Shown: positions 37,986 through 46,726, numbered from the stretch's first letter. The stretch: 64,000 bases of DNA from Chryseosolibacter indicum (GCF_018598585.1 NZ_JAHESD010000017.1:1-64000); one strand, 5' to 3'. The notes: generated by a model not told the origin, from the letters alone. Numbers and translations are program-made.

Positions 37986-39584
37986 TTAAAGATTCCAAAA
38001 CTGTATTTTGTTTTTCATACTACTTACTGCGCTGCGTATTTTTATGCCAACCGGGTTAAGTTCAACGAAATTATAATAGCGGTTGATCCATTTATTGAGC
38101 ACCCCATTTCTTATTCTGAAATTAGGGACCTCATTTAGCATTCGATAGTAGTCTGTTGAATGAAGCGGGTCTTTATAAAATATGTTGGGGCCGTTGGTGT
38201 TTAAAAGTAATAATATGTCCTTTGCGTATTTACTTACCTTATCGAAATGCTTGTTTATGATTTTCTCATAGCTTCGTGTCCACCTGTTCTGATGGCTTCT
38301 ATAAACAGAATTTCTTCTTATGCGATACCGGAATAAAAACTCCGGAATTACAATACCCCTCACCTCGTTAGCAACCATACTTAACACAGACTCCCAGTCA
38401 TCGAGCACCATTTGCAGGCTGCTATCTTGCATGCCATAAGTAAGTAATGCCTCTTTCTTTACAACTACAGCTTGTGTATTAAATGAATTGAGAAGGAAAA
38501 AGAGAGGCAGCTCCGGATTGTAAGTAATCCATTTATCTAATGTTCCGGTTTCATCAAACAGCTCCGTCCAGCATCCTACAAAACTCACATTATGAAATGC
38601 CATTAAGATGTTAATTGCCTTTTCGTAGTAGGTGGCATCAACAATATCATCAGCATCGAGCAATGCCACCACTTCACCTTTAGAAGAAATTATTCCATTG
38701 TTTCTTGCTGCAGCAACACCAGCATTCTTTTGATGTATAACCCTTATCTTTTTGCTTTTAGTTTGTATTGACTCAAGCTTGTTTAACGACTCCTGTTCTG
38801 TAGAACCATCGTTAACTATTAATATCTCGATATTATCATGGCTTGAATTAAGTACACTATCAACTGTCTCTTCTATATAAGCACCCATGTTGTAATATGG
38901 AATTACAACACTTAGCAGAGGTATAGTACCGGGTTTAAGCGGAAATTCTTTGGCATCGTGAAAAGGATAAGAATTCTTTTTGACACCATTGTGTATCCTA
39001 TTATACTTCTCTTCTATTGCTTCATCATTACTCAATTCATCTGAGAGTACAACGCTATTGTTTGCCGTTACCTTAACCAGTTCTTTATAAACAGAATCAT
39101 AAGAACAGTATACAGCATCAGAAGCTTGTAAGATGAAGCGCAAGAGGTTTGAATGGAAAAATCCCGGCAAGGTAGTCCTGTTCTCGTCAGTATATACTGC
39201 GGGAAGCTTTTCCTGTGTAATGTTAAAAATAACCTTTGTTGTCTTCGGCAGATGGATATCCAATAGCTTCTGCTGAAGACAAAGATAGCTAAGGTCATAC
39301 TCATCAAAGAACTCTACAACATCTGGTACAAATCCCTGATCGCCAATAGCTGAAATTATGCTATTGTAAAGGTGATGAACCTGGATAACAGCTGCAGCTG
39401 ACTCTTTTACAAAGAGTCTGTATGAGGCTTCATGCACATTAATAGAAGACGGCTGCCCTTCACGTACTACTTCTGCAATAAATACGTGGTCAGCGTTTGC
39501 TTTACAATAAGCAAGACTTTTCTCAAAAGCATTGATTGCCCCAAACTTATTGTTGGTGCTATTGATAACGAAAAGAACCTTCAT
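37986..39584 (-). CDS. Glycosyltransferase: reduced GT-B-like N-terminal half plus GT2 domain
   Basis: 532 residues. The C-terminal GT2 (about 225–450) has SVVIPYYNMGAYIEETVDSV, EILIVNDGSTEQES, the DxD in VALLDADDIVDATYYEKA and a VLDDWESVLSMV segment. It is closely similar to the GT2 half of the fusion at 32877–35054, down to the shared LLNTNGPNIFYKDP versus LLNANGPGYLFDNP ending. The first 210 residues start like a GT-B Rossmann half (MKVLFVINSTNNKFGAINAF) and end with a GT4-like RIHNGV, but the donor-binding half is missing. So only the GT2 part is likely active. It lies 9 bp before the ligase gene. Confidence 0.85.
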   Translation of the reverse strand: MKVLFVINSTNNKFGAINAFEKSLAYCKANADHVFIAEVVREGQPSSINVHEASYRLFVKESAAAVIQVHHLYNSIISAIGDQGFVPDVVEFFDEYDLSYLCLQQKLLDIHLPKTTKVIFNITQEKLPAVYTDENRTTLPGFFHSNLLRFILQASDAVYCSYDSVYKELVKVTANNSVVLSDELSNDEAIEEKYNRIHNGVKKNSYPFHDAKEFPLKPGTIPLLSVVIPYYNMGAYIEETVDSVLNSSHDNIEILIVNDGSTEQESLNKLESIQTKSKKIRVIHQKNAGVAAARNNGIISSKGEVVALLDADDIVDATYYEKAINILMAFHNVSFVGCWTELFDETGTLDKWITYNPELPLFFLLNSFNTQAVVVKKEALLTYGMQDSSLQMVLDDWESVLSMVANEVRGIVIPEFLFRYRIRRNSVYRSHQNRWTRSYEKIINKHFDKVSKYAKDILLLLNTNGPNIFYKDPLHSTDYYRMLNEVPNFRIRNGVLNKWINRYYNFVELNPVGIKIRSAVSSMKNKIQFWNL

Positions 39585-39602
39585 AATTCAGTTTTGTCTA
39601 TC

Positions 39603-41435
39603 CTATGAATAGAGCTTCTTCCAAAAGTCTGAGCTCATCATTTCCGAGCCATTTTTAAACTCTTTTACCAGTGAAGAATATTTCCGTGAAAAAGAAGAAT
39701 AGCCAGAGAAGAATCTGAAGAGTACTTTGAAGTAACGTGAAACAGAACGCTCTGCCTGATATCCTGTTAATGTATAAGGGTCGTAGTATAAGATACGTTT
39801 CTTTCTAAAGGTATTTCCGGGTGTATTTTCATCGAACCGGTTTAATCTGAATGCATATTTATGCAGTAAGAACTCAGGAAGAAGATGCCCGTTGAGCGTA
39901 AAAACTCTTAAAAGCTTTCTTGTTAATGGTTCTTTATCCGGATCAAACGAAGTACCTGAAGGATAATTAAAGATATCAGGCATCTTTTGTACTTTTTCAT
40001 GGCTGATTAAACTTTGCAGTTGCTTACGCTTCTCATCCATATTTACATTGGCAAGCCAGAATTTCTTTCCCTTCAACACGTCGTGCATAGCTTCACACAT
40101 CAGATGCGCACGATCGTAGTTGTATGTCTTTAAATCGTAAATAACCTGTCTTTTGAAAAAGGCCAGGGCTTCCTTCTTGCTATTCTCAGATGGATGGTTA
40201 AGTATAGCCATCTGTAAAGTAGAGCGCATTGTTAGATAACGCTCCATGGCCGTAATCTTGTAGCTGAAGTTCTCACCCCAGCTGCACACACCATTGAGTG
40301 TGATTACATGCAGATCGTTTTGAATAGAAAAAGTAATATCATCACCCCTTACGAAAAAAGGGAAAGAGAAATGCTTTATCGCCTTAATTGAAAAAGCAAA
40401 AAACCACCACGCGCCATAATCAACCCGCTCTTCGGCTTCATTCAACATTACCTTACTGGCATCTCTCAAGTCGAAGTGCGTCTTTAACGGACGCACAATT
40501 CCCCTGGAGTATGAAGCCCCATTTTCAAATTGAATGTATTGAAGGCTCTCTAAAAGAAGAGCACCTGCTATTGATGTACGTGGGTCCTTTGTATATTGAA
40601 GAAATGCATACGTGCGGCGTATCGACTCAATTTCACACGATGCATCATCATCCATAAACAGACAATGCGTAAAATCCTGGCTGTCGATCAGATGAAGCAA
40701 TCCTCTTGTAAACCCGCCTGATCCGCCATAATTTTTATTTGGAATCAAAATCGCTTTACCGCACTGTTCTGGCAGCAATGTGTTGCTATTGTCAACAACT
40801 ATGAGTTCAATTTTTCCCTGATATTTTGGTGCCTCCAATAACTGATGCAGGCGTTGAATTGCTGGTATTACGTATTGCTCTCTTTTAAAATGGGTTACAA
40901 CAATTCCCATTTTAACATCTGTATTAGGAATATCAGTAGTAGTAAACGAAAGTTCTCTTACTACGCCCTCCTGCGACAGGCATTCTATAGAAACAAACAA
41001 AATCCCATCTTCCAGTTTAGAATAGAATGGCAAGTCGATTGTTTCTGATTCAGACTCCGTTAGCTCTACAACTACTTCACTCATCAACCTGGAAGAGTAA
41101 CCGATACGGTTTACTCTAAAACGCAATTTAAAAGCCCCTTTACCTGCTATTTGAAATTGCAGTGATTGAATAGTGGTATATCTTCTGAATTTCCCAATAG
41201 GAAAGGAATTGAAATAGGTATCAAACGAGAGCACACCACCTTCTTTCAGCCAAAAAATCTTGCTGTTATAATCATACTGTGCTCTATCGTTCTGACGAAA
41301 ATATAAAGCATCTTCTGTACAGACATCGATGGTCGGGAACACAAAATCCACCAAAGAAAACGATTGCTCTTCAATGAAATCATTTTCTACTGAAGTTCTT
41401 GAGATTGCGGGAGTTGCTTGATTTGTCATTGTCAT
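39603..41435 (-). CDS. GlfT2-like glycosyltransferase (galactofuranosyltransferase-like)
   Basis: About 610 residues from the ATG at 41435; the frame continues to a TTG at 41453. The order matches mycobacterial GlfT2: an N-terminal beta-rich domain (about 20–170), then a GT-A core with MGIVVTHFKREQYVIPAIQR, LIVVDNSN, NKNYGGSGGFTRGL and the metal-binding DDD in CLFMDDDASCEIES, followed by DYGAWWFFAFSIKAIKHFSF, PFFVRGDDITFS (candidate base region) and a helical C-terminus. GlfT2 polymerises galactofuranose from UDP-Galf. The donor here is not proven, and no UDP-galactopyranose mutase gene is in the window. It precedes the GT2 gene by 18 bp. Confidence 0.82.
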   Translation of the reverse strand: MTMTNQATPAISRTSVENDFIEEQSFSLVDFVFPTIDVCTEDALYFRQNDRAQYDYNSKIFWLKEGGVLSFDTYFNSFPIGKFRRYTTIQSLQFQIAGKGAFKLRFRVNRIGYSSRLMSEVVVELTESESETIDLPFYSKLEDGILFVSIECLSQEGVVRELSFTTTDIPNTDVKMGIVVTHFKREQYVIPAIQRLHQLLEAPKYQGKIELIVVDNSNTLLPEQCGKAILIPNKNYGGSGGFTRGLLHLIDSQDFTHCLFMDDDASCEIESIRRTYAFLQYTKDPRTSIAGALLLESLQYIQFENGASYSRGIVRPLKTHFDLRDASKVMLNEAEERVDYGAWWFFAFSIKAIKHFSFPFFVRGDDITFSIQNDLHVITLNGVCSWGENFSYKITAMERYLTMRSTLQMAILNHPSENSKKEALAFFKRQVIYDLKTYNYDRAHLMCEAMHDVLKGKKFWLANVNMDEKRKQLQSLISHEKVQKMPDIFNYPSGTSFDPDKEPLTRKLLRVFTLNGHLLPEFLLHKYAFRLNRFDENTPGNTFRKKRILYYDPYTLTGYQAERSVSRYFKVLFRFFSGYSSFSRKYSSLVKEFKNGSEMMSSDFWKKLYS

Positions 41436-41499
41436 AAAAGTGCAATAGCTCAATAAAAAAACATACCTGCTTTCACAGCAGCTGCTGCTTTAGCATGTC

Positions 41500-43050
41500 T
41501 TACTCTGTTAGCGGACCCCTGCTTGGTTTATCCATATTATTTTCGCGGGCGTAATTGTTCTTGGACGAAATAGATTCAATGCCAAATTCCTTTACGCCAG
41601 TAATCTCATTTTTAAATGCAGTATTATGATAGGCTTCTTCCGCCAGGAAGATACCTGCATAATGTGGCCCTTCTATTTGGTTCGAAAAGATGATGTTCTC
41701 ATAAGCAGGTGCGGCATCGAGAATGTCTGTTTCAAAATCCAGAACGGCAAGTCCAAGCTCGACACCAAAGAAATGAAAACGGTCGTTGGTGCCTGCGTTG
41801 TTATTAACAATCTTATTCTTTCCTATTATAGTTCTTATTCCTGTTCTTACCATCTTAACCCCGGAGCCATAGTTACCTTTTATTATATTGTCTATAATTA
41901 CATTATAAACAGCGTTATCTATTGATACACCAGGCAATTTTGCTTTGGAGCTTCCATCTTCAAGTCGGCCAAACTGCAATACAAAATCCCCCTTCAGGTC
42001 ATCATCTGTTTGCTTTCTTCTTCCCCCGTTTTCTATAACCTCGTTGTTGAAGAAATGGCAACCTGTTGTACCATTGTCAAGACAGATTCCTTCCTTGTCG
42101 TTTCTAACCAATCTGTTCTTTGTTATATATATGGACACTGGGCCATCAAGATAGATACCGGAAGATTTTTGCTCCATTATCTCGTTGTTCATAATGACCA
42201 GGTCGTGCGGGTACGTCATCCGGTGGTCTATCTTTTCGAAGGCTACCTTTTCGGTATCATGGAGATCAACAATTTTAATATCGGTGATCACAAGGCCTGC
42301 GCTTAAATTACTTGAGTGCCCATTGTTGCGTATTTTATTACCTTCTATCAACCCTTGTGAAACATCGCCCCGTATATAAATACCACCTTTGCCATTTTCT
42401 TCTATTGTGTTATTAAGCAAGTAGAGATGCGTTGTTTTACCCATCACAACAACAGGCCTGTCTTTTCCCTTGCTTATATGGAGCTTCTCTAAAAGAATAT
42501 TATCTCCATTGGTGACATAAACAGCCGTTTCAAAATCGCCCCCCGTATTAATATTTCGTACAGCAGCATGGTTAATGTCATGCAAGAGAAATATACGCGG
42601 TGTGCTTGCCCGAACGGTAAAACCTCCTCCGTCGATAATAGTTTGAGGAGGAACAATAACAGCCTCCGTAGCTTCTATATCGCGCGTTAATACTACTGTC
42701 TTTTTATTCGCTGTTTTTAAAAACTCATTCAGCTCACGGCTCGTTGCCCCTTCGAAGTTGACCTTGGGATAATCGAAGGTAGCGATATTCTTTTGCGCCT
42801 CCTCCTGGATAGACTTCCAACGCGACATGTCCATAAAATGAGCAACATCTAAGTTTAATGCGTTAGCACGCTTTACCACCATAAGTGGATAAATGAATTT
42901 TTCTTCCTCCTGTTTATCCATCAGGTTAAAGGAAGGAAGCTTATAATGTTTCATAACATTTTGTAGAAAGGGTTTATCACTTTGGCTGCTTTCATTGTAG
43001 CACCCTGTAAGTACCAGCAGTGTAAAAAAGAACTTCGATATAGGTTTCAT
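41500..43050 (-). CDS. Right-handed parallel beta-helix lipoprotein
   Basis: 516 residues. A lipobox (FFTLLVLTGCYNESS, Cys at about 17) predicts lipid anchoring. After a helical N-terminal part, residues about 110–500 show repeating short strands with Asn/Gly turns: LYLLNNTIEENGKGGIYIRG, LIEGNKIRNNG, LVIMNNEIMEQKSSGIYLDG, HFFNNEVIENGGRR, VIIDNIIKGNYGSGVKMV. This is the fold of polysaccharide lyases, C5-epimerases and NosD-like proteins. Next to a glycan locus it may trim, epimerise or hold the polysaccharide. I cannot identify catalytic residues. Confidence 0.85.
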   Translation of the reverse strand: MKPISKFFFTLLVLTGCYNESSQSDKPFLQNVMKHYKLPSFNLMDKQEEEKFIYPLMVVKRANALNLDVAHFMDMSRWKSIQEEAQKNIATFDYPKVNFEGATSRELNEFLKTANKKTVVLTRDIEATEAVIVPPQTIIDGGGFTVRASTPRIFLLHDINHAAVRNINTGGDFETAVYVTNGDNILLEKLHISKGKDRPVVVMGKTTHLYLLNNTIEENGKGGIYIRGDVSQGLIEGNKIRNNGHSSNLSAGLVITDIKIVDLHDTEKVAFEKIDHRMTYPHDLVIMNNEIMEQKSSGIYLDGPVSIYITKNRLVRNDKEGICLDNGTTGCHFFNNEVIENGGRRKQTDDDLKGDFVLQFGRLEDGSSKAKLPGVSIDNAVYNVIIDNIIKGNYGSGVKMVRTGIRTIIGKNKIVNNNAGTNDRFHFFGVELGLAVLDFETDILDAAPAYENIIFSNQIEGPHYAGIFLAEEAYHNTAFKNEITGVKEFGIESISSKNNYARENNMDKPSRGPLTE

Positions 43051-43233
43051 ATTTGTTTAAAATAAGATCATTCTAATACCATACTTAAATGATCGACTAC
43101 GATTCTTTTCTTATTAAAAAATTATGCTCAAGTTTAGATACAACATTTATAAACCGTGGCAATAAATTCTATTGCAGTTAATGCCGCTGGCATAATTGTT
43201 TAAAAAGCAATTCACATCTTGTCTGCTCATTCT

Positions 43234-44730
43234 ATGATAAAATTTGTTTTACAACTCACACTTTTACTCACATCGCTTAATTCTTTTAGTCAGATTCTTG
43301 TGCTTCCTGGAGATAACCCTGACCCTTCCGTAGTAAAGATTGGCGATAAATATTATGCATCTGCCACTACATCCAATTGGGCCCCGGCCTTTCCTATTTA
43401 TGAATCGAAAGATTTAAAGACCTGGCACCCTAAAGGGCACGTATTTGCTCAGCTTCCTAAGTGGTCTGACTATTACTTCTGGGCTCCTGAAATAAGTTAT
43501 GACAACGGCAAAGTATGGGTTTATTATGCAGCCCATAAGGGAAATGGAAACCTCTGCGTTGGTGTTGCCAGCGCCGATAAGCCCGAAGGCCCTTATACAG
43601 ATCACGGTACACTTATATGTGAGGAAGCAGGATCTATCGATGCATTTCAGATGCGCGATGAAAACGGAAAGCTCTATCTTATATGGAAAGAAGACGCCAA
43701 CAGCGTTAACAAACCAACCCCTATATGGGCTATGGAGATGAGCGAAGACCGCTCTAAACTTATAGGAGAGAAAGTTAAACTATTTTATAATGATGTAGCA
43801 TGGGAAGCCAACGTGGTGGAAGGTGTTTCTATGATCAGACATGGAGGCTACTACTATGCGTTTTATGCAGGAGCCGGATGCTGTGCCCGCGGTTGTAATT
43901 ACGGCATGGGCGTGGCGCGGGCAAAAAACCTTTTGGGTCCGTGGGAAAAGTATAATAAGAACCCGCTTCTTAAAACAGGTGCACGATGGAAATGTCCTGG
44001 CCACGGCACACCCATAGAACATGAGGGTAAGTACTACTTTCTTTACCATGCGTATGAGCCTAAAGCAGATGTATATGCTGGCCGGCAGGGAATTCTATCG
44101 GAATTCACATTTACTGAAGATGGATGGATAGAATTTAAAGTAGATGAAGAAACTACGAGTGGCATTATTCCTTCTGAAATTAAAGACGACTTCAACGGCA
44201 ACAACATTTCACCATACTGGCAATGGTCTGTGTTTAAGAATCCAGAGCATAAGCTAACAAAAGGCAAGCTAACGCTCCAGGGCGATCCGGAGATAAGCGG
44301 AGCGTTTCTCGGATTACGAACATACACTGCCAACTACGAAGCAACGGCAACAGTATTGATAAAAGAATCATCGTCAGAAACAGGAATGGGCTTGATTGGT
44401 GACAGAAGAAACCTGGCCTCTATTACTATAAAAGAAGGTAAGCTTATCGTTAAAAAGATAGACGCGGGAAAAGAAACAATCATAAACACAATAAAAGCAA
44501 AAGGCCTTAAAGACAACATAACCCTGAGGGCAAGTGTAAAGGGTGGCCAATACGTTACTTTTGAGTATAGCCTGGATGGTAAAACATTTACCAAAGCTCA
44601 CAAAGAACCTGTTGATGGATACTTTATTCCGCCTTGGGATTCTGCAGTAAGGGTTGGCGTAATCGCTAAAGGAAACAAAACAGATTCAGGTGTGTTTGAT
44701 CAGTTTAAACTTGTAAACCACAAAGAATAA
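43234..44730 (+). CDS. GH43-family glycosidase with C-terminal beta-sandwich domain
   Basis: About 498 residues from the ATG at 43234; the frame reaches a TTG at 43219. Signal peptide (FVLQLTLLLTSLNSFSQ). The GH43 propeller has the general base Asp in PGDNPDPSVVKIGDKYYAS, the second Asp in EEAGSIDAFQMRDENGKLYL, and the acid Glu in NVVEGVSMIRHGGYYYAF; a Cys-rich loop (GAGCCARGCNYGMG) is unusual. Residues about 320–495 form a concanavalin-A-like domain as in GH43 beta-xylosidases. Unlike the GH43 at 29059 it has no T9SS signal, so it is probably periplasmic. It diverges from the beta-helix lipoprotein gene. Confidence 0.9.
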   Translation: MIKFVLQLTLLLTSLNSFSQILVLPGDNPDPSVVKIGDKYYASATTSNWAPAFPIYESKDLKTWHPKGHVFAQLPKWSDYYFWAPEISYDNGKVWVYYAAHKGNGNLCVGVASADKPEGPYTDHGTLICEEAGSIDAFQMRDENGKLYLIWKEDANSVNKPTPIWAMEMSEDRSKLIGEKVKLFYNDVAWEANVVEGVSMIRHGGYYYAFYAGAGCCARGCNYGMGVARAKNLLGPWEKYNKNPLLKTGARWKCPGHGTPIEHEGKYYFLYHAYEPKADVYAGRQGILSEFTFTEDGWIEFKVDEETTSGIIPSEIKDDFNGNNISPYWQWSVFKNPEHKLTKGKLTLQGDPEISGAFLGLRTYTANYEATATVLIKESSSETGMGLIGDRRNLASITIKEGKLIVKKIDAGKETIINTIKAKGLKDNITLRASVKGGQYVTFEYSLDGKTFTKAHKEPVDGYFIPPWDSAVRVGVIAKGNKTDSGVFDQFKLVNHKE

Positions 44731-44821
44731 AAATATCTCTCATATTCTTGTGCTATCCGTGTATTATCACTTCTACTGGCATGGCCTTTTTAGCAGATTT
44801 TTTTATTAAACAATTTACACT

Positions 44822-45502
44822 ATGGCACAAGCTAAAACAAAGTCAAGAGCAAAGACTGGCGCAGCTAAAAAACAATCAGCGCGCAAGCCAGTTGCAGCAA
44901 AGAAGACTGCACCTAAGCCTAAAGCAAAGGCTAAGGCTAAAGAAGATAAGAAGGGTTCTCTTTTAGAGGAATTCTTCATGGATTCACTGAAGGATATCTA
45001 TTGGGCAGAGAAAGCACTTACCAAGGCTTTACCAAAAATGTCTAAGTCTGCTACCTCGCCACAATTGAAAGAGGCGTTAGACAACCACCTAGAAGAAACA
45101 CTAGGTCAGATTGAAAGACTTGAAAAAGTTTTCGAAATGATGGGAAAGAAAGCCCAAGGCAAGAAATGCGAAGCCATGCAGGGACTTGTTGAAGAAGGCG
45201 AAGAGATAATGGCAGAAACAAAGGATGACTCTTCAACCCGCGATGCAGCTTTAATTATTGCAGCACAGAAAGTTGAGCACTATGAAATTGCAACCTATGG
45301 CGGACTGGTACAACTTGCCAAGACCATGAACAATTCTAAAGTTGCCAACGTCCTTGCTTCTATTTTAAGTGAAGAAAAGAAAGCAGATGAACTTCTTACT
45401 CGTATTGCCGAACAAGGTGGCGTAAACGAAGAAGCTTCAGAAGAAGAAGGTGAAAAGTCCGGGTCTGTAAAGGATAGTATCCTGTCTGTATTTTCTAAAT
45501 AA
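44822..45502 (+). CDS. Ferritin-like DUF892 (YciE/YciF) protein with histone-H1-like N-terminal tail
   Basis: 226 residues. The first 45 are almost only Lys, Ala, Pro, Arg and Ser ([33 protein letters not shown]), like the tail of eukaryotic H1 and bacterial AlgP/Hc1-type proteins. Then comes the DUF892 four-helix bundle: [44 protein letters not shown], and [19 protein letters not shown] with the EXXH-type metal ligands. The C-terminus is acidic. YciE/YciF proteins are stress-induced and ferritin-like. The tail suggests DNA association as in Dps, which is inference. A terminator follows. Confidence 0.9.
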   Translation: MAQAKTKSRAKTGAAKKQSARKPVAAKKTAPKPKAKAKAKEDKKGSLLEEFFMDSLKDIYWAEKALTKALPKMSKSATSPQLKEALDNHLEETLGQIERLEKVFEMMGKKAQGKKCEAMQGLVEEGEEIMAETKDDSSTRDAALIIAAQKVEHYEIATYGGLVQLAKTMNNSKVANVLASILSEEKKADELLTRIAEQGGVNEEASEEEGEKSGSVKDSILSVFSK

Positions 45503-45520
45503 TAAAACACAGACCGATAG

Positions 45521-45551
45521 AAAGGGGCTTTTCCAAAAGAAGCCCTTTTTT
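45521..45551 (+). terminator. Rho-independent terminator after the DUF892 gene
   Basis: 10-bp stem AAAGGGGCTT/AAGCCCTTTT with one G·U pair, 9-nt loop, followed by TTATTTTTT; 18 bp after the stop codon. Confidence 0.9.
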
Positions 45552-45638
45552 ATTTTTTATCAATGCATTCAATGGACTAATGTCCATCCGCTATTAACTA
45601 ATCACCATTGGCTTGAAACCTAAATAGTACCTGTTAAA

Positions 45639-46205
45639 CTACCCTATTATTATCTCCCTTCTCACAGCCTTCCACCCTGGCTCATCTATTTCTACCACGA
45701 CTTTCATCAGGGTATTAAGCGTAATTCCATCCGTACAACAGAAATTAAATTCGCCATTACCTCTTTTGGTAGCCATTTCGGAAAGCAAGCGGGTTCCATC
45801 CATGTTATAAACAGTAACCCTAACGCGATTAACAGCAAAGTCTTTCTTACTCACCTTAACGTTAATGCTATCTTCACCCTTGCCATTACTCTTACGAATA
45901 CTGACATCATCAATATTACCCTTGCGCAAGTATGAGGTAATTGCTGCCGTATACGCATTGGGGAGCCTCATCTTTTTGGCTTTGTGCTGATAATAAGCCT
46001 TCTTTTGCGGATCTTTCATCATAAGCTTTGCATAACAGGTGGCCTCTTTAAACTTAAGCCTGTTCATACGTTGTTGCTCGCTTTGTTTCTTGGGTGCCGA
46101 AGGCTTTGCAGAGATAATGGTTTTGTTGCGAACCTGCCTGAACATGATGCCACCTAAGCCACCTTGCAAGCCTTTGATTGTTGGATTTAATCGTGCTATT
46201 GCCAT
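45639..46205 (-). CDS. DUF6266-like hypothetical protein
   Basis: About 188 residues from the ATG at 46205 (MAIARLNPTIKG); an ATG seven codons upstream (46226) is possible. The start NPTIKGLQGGLGGIMFRQVRNKTIIS followed by Pro/Lys-rich SAPKKQSEQQRMNRLKFKEA resembles a group of bacteroidete proteins I know as DUF6266, whose N-terminus begins with a similar 'G..G..VFR...GK' pattern. The C-terminal half is beta-rich (VRVTVYNMDGTRLLSEMATK). No signal peptide. Function is unknown. It is an isolated gene next to short tandem repeats. Confidence 0.65.
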   Translation of the reverse strand: MAIARLNPTIKGLQGGLGGIMFRQVRNKTIISAKPSAPKKQSEQQRMNRLKFKEATCYAKLMMKDPQKKAYYQHKAKKMRLPNAYTAAITSYLRKGNIDDVSIRKSNGKGEDSINVKVSKKDFAVNRVRVTVYNMDGTRLLSEMATKRGNGEFNFCCTDGITLNTLMKVVVEIDEPGWKAVRREIIIG

Positions 46206-46305
46206 AAGATCTTTTTTAGGCAACATACGCAGGTGTTTTGACAGCTTGTGTCAAAACTATCAGACATTAAAAAAATTACTGGATTCTTGTCATTCACTTC
46301 AAAGC

Positions 46306-46358
46306 CTTATCCAAGGCTCCTCTAAAGCTTATCCAAAGCTCCTCTAAGGCTTGCCTAA
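46306..46358. repeat. 22-bp direct tandem repeat, about 2.4 copies
   Basis: CTTATCCAAGGCTCCTCTAAAG (46306–46327) is followed directly by CTTATCCAAAGCTCCTCTAAGG (46328–46349; two differences) and a partial third copy CTTGCCTAA. It lies just upstream of the DUF6266-like gene. Confidence 0.75.
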
Positions 46359-46620
46359 CCCTTTCTCCACACCCTTTGCACTTTGTGTGCTCATCCGCTC
46401 CACTCTTGGCAAAATCTAAAAAGTAAAAAAATGATTGGTTTGAAGGATGATCTAAAAGCCATCACGAAATGCTGGCAGACGTATCATAAAAATACAAAAT
46501 AAGCGGGAGAACAGGAAGAGTGACAGATGATTTTAAGTAGTAGCTTGTAGGGCATTGGCCGGATTGCCATAGCATCTATCTTTTTACGCAAAAGATAGAA
46601 TCAGGAGCTTTTATAAACAT

Positions 46621-46653
46621 AAAAAAACCCGGTTGGCTTTCGCCTCACCGGGT
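46621..46653 (-). terminator. Rho-independent terminator after the small secreted protein gene
   Basis: Outer stem ACCCGGT/ACCGGGT with an inner GGC/GCC pair; on the minus strand it is followed by seven T residues. It lies 73 bp beyond the gene ending at 46727. Confidence 0.85.
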
Positions 46654-46726
46654 AATTCTACTAAACTGACCTAACCTAAAATCGTCTCATCTATATTAGC
46701 AAACCCACAATTCTATCTCTTAGCAA

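Larger units (their letters stand above)
46227..46726. other. 500-bp gene-free region with short repeats
   Basis: Contains the 22-bp tandem repeat (46306–46358), a 9-bp hairpin CTATCTTTT/AAAAGATAG with 5-nt loop (46576–46598), and a terminator (46621–46653). A 23-codon frame near 46431 has no support as a gene. Confidence 0.6.

Noticed and set aside
46306-46358. Possible CRISPR-like array
   Set aside because: Copies are adjacent with no spacers, only about 2.4 units, and no cas genes are near.
46430-46502. 23-codon frame starting MIGLKDDLKA
   Set aside because: Too short, without ribosome-binding site or conservation evidence.
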